Shown here: positions 47,370 through 56,320 of the stretch, piece by piece | Position numbering within the stretch: position 1 is the first letter of the stretch | Layout of the letters: the number at the start of each line of letters is the position of its first letter | From: Dendrolimus kikuchii | Taxonomy: Eukaryota > Arthropoda > Insecta > Lepidoptera > Lasiocampidae | Reading direction: 5' to 3' | Assembly: GCA_019925095.2 (NCBI GenBank) | Contig: CM034392.1 | Span: forward strand, 16,401,387-16,465,386 | Length of the DNA stretch: 64,000 nt | Notes under the pieces: model-generated | What the model was told of the DNA's origin: nothing | Seen by the model: the letters and a program-made list of their open reading frames with translations, nothing else | The model's database searches: none | Translations under genes and position numbers: made by a program

Positions 47370-48312
47370 GCAAAGCAAAATTTATTACATATCAGGGGTC
47401 ACTTTAGATAAGAATCTGAATTTTCGAAATCATATTGAAGCTCTGTCGGCCCGAATTCGAAAAGTAATAGGCAATATAGAAACGTCCGTGATGTTAGCAT
47501 GTATTGACACGCTTAAATCAGTCTATTTCGCATTAAGTATGCCAATCCCTTATCACATATTGTATCACATACTAGGGTAGTGCGGCTAAATTTATTTAAT
47601 TCAGGTAGAAAGAGCTCAATGGTTCGTACTTAAAGTTATGATGAATAAGCCCTACTGGTACTCAACCACATTGGTGTATAAGGGCAGCAAAGTGCCCAGC
47701 GTGCGGCAGCATTTCATTTTGAAAATGTCATTGGCAACACATAAGTTAGTACTCGTCAAGTTACATCAGGTTGACAGCACGAAGAGTTTACCGACTGCCG
47801 GGTCTCTTAGTGAAAAGCTCATTTTCCCACCGCACTGCACTCTTCGTTAGCATACACGTCAATAATCAATAACGTGGTGGTTACATTTTGTAACATTAAA
47901 AATAAGTCTATCAAAGAAGCTAAAAACTGGATTCAAGCATTTATGATTACACTGATAGTGTGCTAAAAATACTCTATATAGTGTGGTACGAAATGCGTAC
48001 AATCACGCACACGCACACGCACACGCACACGCACACGCGCACGCGCACGCGCACGCGCACGCACACGCACACGCACACGCACACGCACACGCACACGCGC
48101 ACGCGCACGCACACGCACACACACACACACACACACAACACACGCGGGCGCGTTACACGTTGAAAAGAGGCATATTATTATTTTATGTAATAATAATAGT
48201 GGCTATAAACATCAACATTGGTCACCAAAACACAGGCGCAGTCTAGTTTGAGACCAGTGGGTTATATAAATAATGTAAATTTGACTGTTTGGCAATAAAG
48301 ATTATACTTATT
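47370..48312 (+). pseudogene. LINE C-terminal fragment with microsatellite in 3' UTR
   Basis: Reads GVTLDKNLNFRNHIEALSARI then RKVIG and a SMPIPYHILYHILG segment (47368-47580), followed in another frame by ERAQ-like sequence, MMNKPYWYSTTLVYKG and VPSVRQHFILKM (47638-47850), typical of the thumb region behind a non-LTR reverse transcriptase. A final NVVVTFCNIKNKSIKEAKNW lies near 47880-47930. Frameshifts make it a pseudogene. The hexanucleotide repeat at 48005-48137 is inside, and the 3' end is GGCAATAAAGATTATACTTA with further TTCTT units. Confidence 0.65.
48005..48137. repeat. (ACACGC)n / (ACGCGC)n hexanucleotide array
   Basis: About 130 bases of ACACGC-type units with blocks of ACGCGC, passing into a short CA run. 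Alternating purine-pyrimidine throughout. ORFs over it (HTHTHT, HAHAHA) are artefacts. Confidence 0.95.
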
Positions 48313-48723
48313 CTTATTTAGAATTTATATACATTTTTATTGACAATTAGAATTTACACCCTACGTCAGTCGTAGTCAAAATAACCGAGAAAGGACATTG
48401 AACAAAATATAAATTAAATCCGAAGGTTAAGACAAAACAAAGTGATTAGAACTGTATTCGTTGATTCGCTTATGTTCATTTCAATGCATGTTGAGTCACG
48501 ACTTCGGCATTTGGCGGTAAATTACACACAAAATATGTACCTATATAGCCTGTTGTGACTTATATCTTACAGTTTGTTAAACGTAAATATATATTTTTTT
48601 ATAAACAAAAAAATATATTTATGTTTCTGTTTTTGGTTAAGATTTTGTTATATACCTGTAGTATGTTGTTGCGTGTCGGTTATCGGAAAGATATTTTATG
48701 GCCGGTTCCTTTTTTTCGTTTTT
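48313..48723. other. AT-rich non-coding DNA
   Basis: No gene. A local inverted repeat ATATATATTTTTTTATAAAC / AAAAAATATATTTATG lies at 48587-48621. Confidence 0.4.
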
Positions 48724-49031
48724 TTTATTGCAGGAGTTCAGTAGACAGGCAGACGGCCCACTGGATAGAAATCGGTTACCATCGCCTATGGACATTTGCA
48801 ACACCAAAGTTACTACAAATGCGCTGCTGCTTTCATAAGGGAGTCTGGAACCTGGTCACTAATGCCGGAACACAACTCAAAGTTGTTATGGCGGCATGCT
48901 CTAGACCAGGGGTGGTAGCCATCCAGTCGGGCACATGCCCTACCACCCGGCTGTGGGTTATTTAGTCGCCTCTTACGACAGGCCGCCCGGCCGCAGGAAA
49001 TTGTATTCTTTCTCCGTTCCACGCACGGATA
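48724..49031 (-). mobile_element. SINE-like 300-bp repeat, copy E (full length)
   Basis: Minus-oriented, from TTTTATTGCAGGAGTTCAG to CGTTCCACGCACGGATA. Both ends match copies B and D. The ORFs across it on both strands (48555-48965, 48813-49022) are repeat-derived. Confidence 0.75.
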
Positions 49032-50205
49032 AAATATCCTATATCGTATTATTTATTAATTCACTTACCTTATCACCGGTTGAATTTTGACATTAGTTAT
49101 ATGGAGCTTATGTCAAATTTTAACCGACAGTAAAGCAAATGAACGCTCGGTAAGATAAAGGAACTGGCCATTGGGGAATAAACTCGTTTAGAGAATCTTG
49201 ATTACCATTATTTGAAAAAACTTTTTGCTAAACATATGTAGTCATCTGCTTTAGGTGCAGATCCACGAAATACATGATCCGACAAACGGACAGACATGAC
49301 AAATTTAAAAGGTTTCCGTTTTCCGAAAATAGAACTTCAAAAGCGGAACTCAAAAAATAGTTTATAACAGCAAATGGCAGTCTTTAAACGTAACTTACAT
49401 TCAATCAAAGTTACAAGATAGGTAAATGATTCTGATAGGAGAATATAAGTTCTTAAGCCTAATCTACTTTTACATTAGTTACGTAGATAAAAACTTGCGA
49501 AACTAACTAGTTAAACCTTTAACATCGTATGGACAGACATTTTCCAATTAAGTTTTATAATAAACTGTCCCAAACAATAATAAGGATCTATTCGCAAGTT
49601 AACTAACTACTTTAACAAATGCAAATGCAAACTAGGCTTTATTTCCAATTGTTTCAATCCATTGTTAACATTGAAAATATTTTAATTTAGCAACTATTAA
49701 ATCTGGCCAAACTTTTTTATGAAAAATTATAATTTAATTATGTATTATTATAACGTCATATTCCGTCAATGGCGTTTATCTAGGCCAACTGGTTTTTATG
49801 AGGGCGGCGGCTTATATAAAAATATTAAGGTATCGAATTAATTTTTAAATTAATTTAAAGGCTGGAAGTGTTTATGGGTCGACCCTGTAGATGCTGACGT
49901 CAATGGCTCGGCGTGATCCACCTTCAAGATAAGCTTGGACGCACGTGAATCGACTATCATGGATCTAACAAACGAACAGATAGATATATTATTGCGTTTC
50001 GTTAGCAATACTCGTTACTATACTTTGTTATTTTGATTGTTGAGACGAAGTTGAAAAACTATTTTTTTGTTGGGTATATGCTAGGTTTTAAATACCAAAT
50101 ATTCAGTAAATACTGCATCAAAAAAATATCTGCACTCGGAATAGTTACGCATGATTTACTGAAATATTTATTTAAAAATAAAAACAGTGATATCGTAGTC
50201 AGTGT
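49032..50205. other. AT-rich non-coding DNA
   Basis: No gene. At 49065-49120 the phrases TTGAATTTTGACAT and ATGTCAAATTTTAACC form a loose inverted pair. Nothing else recognised. Confidence 0.4.
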
Positions 50206-50450
50206 AACAACCCACAGCCAGGTGGTAGGGTATTTGCTCGACTGGATGGCTGCCACTCCTGGTCTAGAGTATGCCGCTATAACAACCTTGTGTTGTGTTC
50301 CGGCATTAGTAACCAGGTTCCAGTCTCCTTTAAGAGAGCAGCAGCGCATTTGTAGCACCTTTGGTGTTACAAATGTCCATAGGCGATGGTAACCGCTTTC
50401 CATCAAGTGGGCCGTCTGCCTGTCTGCAGAACTCCTGCAATAAAAAAAAA
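50206..50450 (+). mobile_element. SINE-like repeat, copy F, 5'-truncated
   Basis: Starts inside the family at AACAACCCACAGCCAGGTGG and runs to CTCCTGCAATAAAAAAAAA. 5' truncation with a complete A-rich 3' end is typical of LINE-mediated retroposition. It accounts for the ORFs at 50033-50392 and 50059-50406. Confidence 0.75.
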
Positions 50451-51080
50451 TCTACATAGACTACATTTTCAATGTTTTTTTTCATACTGCGAATAAAAGA
50501 TTTTTTAATGAAACTGAAATGACTTAACGAAAAGTAGTTAGCGTCGCTTATGCTTTTCGCTCTAGGATAGGATAAGATGGGGTGGAATGATGAGATAATA
50601 GGGGTAGAATAAAGGCGGGATAGGGAGAAGAAACTCTCACCCACTATGTAACACGATTAGCTCAAGGTTAACCATTTCACACCGATATTCTGTGAGAGCA
50701 TAGAATCACACCGATCGAGCAAACCCAGCTCTAATTAGCATAGTAAATCCAGCCTGGGTTAAGATTCCTTTTAATAAAAACATTAAAAGCGGCTACGCCA
50801 CGGGCAAACCACAATGAGTAGCTGTATTTTACTTACACAAAAATTTAATCAGGTTTTTTTATATTTACCTATATAAACCTTCAATGCAAAGTTATCTACC
50901 TGATGGTGAAAACTGCTTAAAAATCCGTTGCGTGGTTTAGGAGCACTTAGGGTATACAGACAGACAGAGGCGGAAAGCATCTTTGTTTTATAATATGTAA
51001 AGAAGATGAAATCTAGTTTTAAGCAAATTAAAACTTATTTATAATAAGTTCAGTTAACTCAGAGATTTTTATACATATAC
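50451..51080. other. AT-rich DNA with degraded repeat
   Basis: Between 50780 and 51005 the phrases GCGGCTACGCCACGGGCAAA, GGTTTAGGAGCACTTAGGG and ATACAGACAGACAGAGGC resemble a widespread lepidopteran repeat with a GACAGACAG run near its end. No gene. Confidence 0.4.
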
Positions 51081-51165
51081 ATAATAAAACTACGTTTTAA
51101 CGGTTTTAAGCGCGGTAATTTATTTGATTTTTCTGTCGTTTCGGCCACTTTAGAGATATTTCTTT
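51081..51165. repeat. TAATAAAACTACGT family, short copy
   Basis: ATAATAAAACTACGTTTTAA then CGGTTTTAAGCGCGGTAATT and TTTCGGCCACTTTAGAG, colinear with 40303-40385. Confidence 0.6.
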
Positions 51166-51368
51166 AACGTAGGTTCGAATTATAGCAAAAAAGTGTGCAC
51201 AACTTAGCATAATATAACAGGCCTCGTATTGTATATTTCCTTCTTATTCACATGGCCATAAACTTGTGGCCGTGGCATAAGGGCGAAGGATGGAACACCG
51301 AGTGGTTTTAGTTACAAAAAATGGTTTGTTTAATATTTCTTTCACGGTCAAAATTCTAAAGATGGTGC

Positions 51369-51574
51369 TTCATCTGGGATAATGTTACAGATATAAGCCG
51401 TTTCACGCAGACAGGGCGATAGGTTTAAGACGTCGTTCGAGAGGCAACATTGCATATTGCCAGGTAACGTATGATATACACTAATGTGGCTATGCGTTAA
51501 CGACGTTATTTTTTATCTCTTTAAATAGGTTGCATTCGGCCACAACCTAAATCTTTAACATTATCTCAGATGAA
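51369..51574. mobile_element. MITE with TTCATCTGGGATAATGTTA ends
   Basis: Left TTCATCTGGGATAATGTTA (51369-51387) pairs with right TAACATTATCTCAGATGAA (51556-51574) with one mismatch. The roughly 200-bp interior is non-coding and resembles 35375-35600. Probable non-autonomous DNA transposon. Confidence 0.65.
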
Positions 51575-51578
51575 ACTT

Positions 51579-52019
51579 ATAACGCATATTATAGCCAGAA
51601 AACTTTATATGCGATAAGTACATGCTTCCTCATCAAAGTACGAACTTCATCATTTCAATGAGGCACAGTTGAATGAGCCACTAAAGTATCGCAACTTTTC
51701 ATTGTACAAATAATTTTTTCACGTGTGTTGTAACACTGAAATGTTTTTGTCTGTATAAAAAATTAAGAAAGACTCCACTCGTATAAGTCTAATCTGTACT
51801 GTTTGAGATGATGCAATATAAACCGATTCAACCATCATAGTAATTATAACTGTTTGATAACTCTTCTGGATACAAAAAAATTACTACAGTCTACGGTAGA
51901 TAAAGCAGATTGAAAATAACTACATCAGATTTTAATAAATTCCTACGTGCATTTTAATTTAATATTACAACATTATTCCTGTTTTGTTATGTATTAAATG
52001 CTTAACCGATTTACGCACA
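51579..52019. other. AT-rich non-coding DNA
   Basis: No feature recognised. Confidence 0.4.
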
Positions 52020-53636
52020 AACTGGGTCGTTGCTAGGGGAACGACACGCGTCGGTCGGGGGCGATAACACTGCAGCAATAGTATGCTCTTGGCAGTGCTC
52101 CGTCCGCGATCGACGTCGCAGAATAGTGTGGAAGACTCCGAGCGTTGCTACACGAGCGAGCAACCCCAATACCCACTAAAAACCCCCTCCTCCCTGTCGA
52201 CCCTGCGCTTTTGTTTGTGTTGGAAAGGCTGAGATTTAGAACATAGTTACGCCCAGTCGATCCAGCGCAATAAAGTGCCTGGAGTGTGCCCTGGGAGAAC
52301 ACACCCCACTTCGTTGTGCGGGGGTAGAAGGTCCTTTGCTCTCCTAGCAAGCTAAAGGCCCCCCGCGGTAAACGGAACCTAACTCAGGGAGGGAAGTAAT
52401 GCGCGTACCTGCCTCTCCGGGTGCCAGCTGATGGCCGGCGACCTCGAGAAGACGCATTAGCACGCGCTGCAGGACTCCTCTCCCTATTGCGTTCTGCGGC
52501 CTCCTTGAGTGACATTACTGTCTCACAAAAAGTAACCGCAGCCCCCCAGTTGTCGCCGCTCTGCAGCATGGCCTTGACCAAGTCGCAGAGCGAATCGACC
52601 GGACCTACGTGCGTCTCAAGTTCGAAACGCTGCGGCGCCCATACGGCGCACTCGATTAGCGTGTGTAACGCCGTGTCGGGCGCGCCGCACTGGCGGCAGT
52701 CCGGGGAAGGCAAGCAGCCCACAATGCGATACAGATACTTATCGAAACATCCGTGTCCGGTAAGTATCTGCGTCGTCCTGAAGGTCAGGGTGCCGCTAGT
52801 GCGGTTGACCCGTCCGCCTGGAGATGCCAGGGCGGATCGCCTGCCAGGAGGGTGGCCGCCGTCCGCGACACTGTGCGATACCCCCGTATGGTCCTCACGG
52901 CCAGAATCTGCTGCGCCCGATGCAGCAGGGTTCTGTTGTGGCGGTGAAGTGCAATGGACCAGACGGGTGCACCGTACAGTGCCATACTCCTCAGGATGCC
53001 AGAGTAAAGTTTCCGCGTCGCACCTCCCGGGCCCCCTACGTTGGGAAGCAGCCTCGAGAGTGCGCCCGCGGATTTGACGAGTTTGGGAACTAGCTGCACA
53101 AAGTGCGCTTTGAACAGCCATTTCCCATCGAGAACTAGCCCCAGATATTTCATCTGGGGCCCTACTCTAATGGCCACCCCTTGGACCGAAACGGTCAAGT
53201 CCGCGGGGGGATTGCGAAATTTCCTATGGAACATGATGGCCTCCGTTTTCGCGGGGGAGACCCTCAAGCCCAGCCTAGCTATCGATCTACGACAATCGCC
53301 AACCCGGCGTTGGCGACGTCCACGGCTTCCGCAAATGACGCAGCGCGTGCCCTGAGTAGGGTGTCGTCCGCAAAGCAGATCAGCCCTACCCCGGGCAGGA
53401 CCGGAACCGTCCGTCAACGTTCGCAGCGTCTCGAAGGCGTCCATCGTGGAGCGCCTCCGCCGAAACCCGAACTGCGTTTCTGAAAGCCCCGGATCCACAG
53501 AATCGAGATGCTTCACGAGCCGCTCCGCCAAGATCTTTTCGAAGACCTTAGCGACCTCGTTCAGCAGCACTATGGGCCTGAAGGCGGACGGATCGTTGGG
53601 AGACCGTTGGCAAGCTACACTATCCTCGGGTGACAT
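52020..53636 (-). pseudogene. R1-clade LINE, polymerase core deleted
   Basis: GC-rich relic of an R1-type non-LTR retrotransposon. From the right: FRPIVLLNEVAKVFEKIL, LSETQFGFRRRRSTMDAF, ETLRTL, then, after a jump, a frame containing the catalytic ICFADDTLL (53363-53374 for FADD), IARLGLRVSPAKTEAIMF, MKYLGLVLDGKW and LSRLLPNVGGPGG to about 52995. It then runs through RTAATLLAGDPPW to the C-terminal block GTLTFRTTQILTGHGCFDK and CLPSPDCRQCGAPDTALHTL, stopping at YFPP near 52384. The expected region between ETLRTL and FADD, including palm motif A and the fingers, is absent, and at least two frameshifts occur. 52020-52383 is probably the 3' UTR (GGGTTTTTAGTGGGTATTGG at 52165-52184). Both ends approximate. 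Confidence 0.8.
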
Positions 53637-53878
53637 AAGCTATATTATATTTACAAAAAAATTAGGGATCCCTACTAAAACTCCAATAATGTAACCCAAG
53701 GTGTAAAAAAAATACCTAAAATCGCGTGCGCTGCGAAAACTATTGATGATAGAATAAAATAATGTACTACGACTTTGCAGAACACATCATTGTTTACAAA
53801 AAGTGTCGCGACAGCATATGTCTAACTATTATAGTTATGCCACACTAAGCGTTCTTTTATTTTAAAATTTTAATTAAA

Positions 53879-54034
53879 ATGCCGCCACTAGAAAAGGCTC
53901 TTTATTTGTGTCTTGGTATTCATCCTTATCGAAATAAATTACTTCATATTCAAGACTGCCTTAATATATTTATACAACTTTTTGAATTATTCAATTCGGA
54001 CATTCCATTCGAAAGATATTACGAGTTTAAAAAT
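53879..54034 (+). CDS. possible first coding exon, 52 codons
   Basis: ATG with A at -3 opens 52 codons (begins MPPLEKALYLCLGIHPY, then a hydrophobic LNIFIQLFELF, ends RYYEFKN) ending at a phase-0 donor AAAAAT|GTAAGT. Short N-terminal exons with this pattern (Leu-rich start, 'GIHPYR', first hydrophobic helix) occur in insect odorant-receptor genes, so that is one possibility, but I cannot match it to a named receptor. It sits between two LINE relics and no downstream exon was seen; it may be an orphan exon of a pseudogene or a chance frame. DNA after the donor (CTCGCGGCCGTGACGCTTTT) is of unknown type. Confidence 0.3.
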
Positions 54035-54104
54035 GTAAGTATTAGAACTCGCGGCCGTGACGCTTTTTCGTGACAGAAAAATCGTAAGACCCCGTCTATA
54101 TAGA

Positions 54105-54650
54105 ACTTTCACTTCAATAATGCACCCAAGGACAAGCGCCGGCCAGTGTAGGACTATTGTGGGAAATGAGGACAAAAAGTACCGGGCTATTGGAGTGCAC
54201 TGCTAGTGGTACTGGGGGTCTGGGAATATGAGGACTATGGCGTCTGCCCGTCGCAATGTTCAACGAACATGGAAAAATGGGCAGACGGTGACTCGCCACT
54301 CCCTGCATGGGCCCCAAAAGATGCCATAGAAGACAGGGGCAACATGGGTGTGAGTGGCTAAGGGGTGTAGAAAGGTAGGCTGCAGGTTCACCGAAGCTAC
54401 TTCTGACGTGATGCCATTTATCACTTCCACCCCTGGAGCTTAAATCTTAGCTCTAGCGATCTCCACTCCGTGCCGGCTGGTTTAGGCAAGCACGGAGGCG
54501 GGGGCCTTGCCTTGGCCCCCGGAGTCAGGTACGAGGTGTCGCTACTCACCTAAGGCTTCGCCACAAAGCCTCCCTGCGGGTTATTATTATTATCAATTAT
54601 TGTTAAGTGTCGCATTTTGAGAAATAAATATTTTCTTTCTTTCTTTCTAA
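54105..54650 (+). mobile_element. LINE 3' end with (TTTC)n tail
   Basis: A GC-richer stretch (GGGGGCCTTGCCTTGGCCCC, GTGTCGCTACTCACCTAAGG, CGCCACAAAGCCTCCCTGCG) followed by AAATAAATATTTTCTTTCTT and TC-rich repeats. This layout fits the 3' UTR and simple-repeat tail of a non-LTR element, probably R1-like, inserted next to the BEL/Pao relic. No coding part remains. 5' edge approximate. Confidence 0.5.
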
Positions 54651-54703
54651 CATAGATAAACAATAACATTTAACCCCTCATTTAAATTATTCCCACTTGC
54701 ACG

Positions 54704-56320
54704 TCAGCAGCAGTAAAGCAGTAAGGAAAGTGGACAGCGCGAGCACGCTATGTTCGACTCATAGTGTGTTGACATACTCGCGCTGCCTGCGATCCTTGCC
54801 ACTTTCTTGCTGTTGTCGTCGAGGGGAAGACGAGCAATCTTTGTGACTGGTCTCGTTAAGCTGCCATCCTTGGTGCTGAGTTCTACGACTCGGACGACGT
54901 CATCCCTTCCGGGCAGAATCTTCTTTATTCTTCCCATCTTCCACTGGAGTCTGGGAAGATTATCCTCCTTTATGAGTACCAGCTCACCAATCTTGGGTCG
55001 ACTGGTTTCCGTAGTCCATTTAGATCGGGATTGGAGAGTGTGCAGGTAGGATTTCGACCACAAGGTCCAAAATCGCTGAGCCAACGCTTGCACTAAGCGA
55101 AAACGTCGTAGGGTTGATGGAGGAGAGGATTCATGGGAATGTTCGGGTAATGCGGTAAGTGGGCGACCTATAAGGAAATGACCAGCGGTTAGGACTTCGA
55201 AGTCTGTAGGGTCTGAAGACAGAGGGCAGAGTGGTCGAGAGTTGAGAACGGCCTCAATACGGGCTAAGAGTGTAGAAAATTCTTCAAAGGTCAGATGCTG
55301 CTCACCTAATACGCGATAGAGTAATTGCTTAGTAGATTTCACGGCTGCCTCGTGCAGACCGCCAAAAGAAGGAGCTGAGGGCGGATTGAGCAACCATGTG
55401 ATCTGCTGTGTGGCTAGCTTGTGCGTAATTCTATCATCATTGGCCTTTAAGAAGTTTTGTACTTCTATGAGCTGATTTCTTGCGCCGACATAGTTTGTAC
55501 CGCAATCAGAGCGAATTAGGGTAGGGATTCCGCGCCGACTAACGAACCTTTGCAATGCCGCAAAAAAGGCGTCCGTAGAAAGTTCCGAGACAGCCTCTAA
55601 GTGCACTGCCTTGGTGGCGAGACAAACGAAAACACAAAAGTAGCCTTTGAGAAGTTTGGCATTGCGTAGAGTACTTGATTTAATTAGGAATGGTCCGGCA
55701 AAATCCGTGGACACTTGACTAAACACCGGTTGTGGGCTGACTCGATCAGCCGGTAGGTCGGCCATAAAAGGGGGATTCGGCTGAGCTCGATGCCTAAAAC
55801 AGCGTACACATTTAAAGACACGGTGACGAATGACTCGCCTTCCAGATAAAATCCAGTATTGTTGACGGAGTAGTGCGTGTAGTGTATCTGCGCCCGGGTG
55901 GCAGTGTATAGTGTGGAAATGATCTATAATTAGGTCCACAAGGGGGCTTGAACTGGGTAAGATGAGGGGATGTTGTGTGTCATATCTAAGGGCTGAGTTG
56001 GACAAGCGCCCTCCTACTCTAAGAAGACCATCCTTGAGAAAGGGCGAGAGGCGTTGTATTCGCACTGTACATAATTTGTTAGTTTGCAGTCGGTGGATGT
56101 CTTCAGCGAACATATTTTGTTGGACTGAGCGTACCCAGTGTAAGAGCGCTTTCTTACGTTCGTCTACGGTAATGGGACCAACGATGCGAGAGTGAGAAGA
56201 TACCAAGCAATTGTGTGCAAAACGTTTAATACATGCGGTTACGCCTACAAGTGTGTCTAAGGAGCTGAATCTCGTGAGTAAATCCGTGTCTAGATCAGGA
56301 ACCGCGATGTGAGCTACCAT
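54704..56320 (-). pseudogene. BEL/Pao pol, integrase part
   Basis: A 538-codon open frame, out of frame with the RNase H part upstream. Its first residues (AVPDLDTDLL) precede the zinc-binding His/Cys region (HFHTIHCHPG about residues 134-143 and CVRC 171-174). The integrase catalytic triad is complete: D206 in STDFAGPF, D272 in IRSDCGTNY and E324 in FGGLHEAAVKS. A C-terminal region (KIGELVLIKEDNLPRLQWKM, LTRPVTKIARLPL) is the DUF5641-type domain seen after BEL/Pao integrases. It therefore still looks functional in itself, but the join to pol is broken. The last residues CSRCPLSLLLYCC are unlike a normal end. No envelope gene follows. Confidence 0.88.

Noticed and set aside
47960..48246. ORFs of His-Thr, His-Ala and Arg-Thr repeats
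   Set aside because: They are translations of the ACACGC array.
52421..53483. Long plus-strand ORFs (up to 218 codons) over the R1 copy
   Set aside because: No recognisable motif; the minus strand holds the LINE protein.
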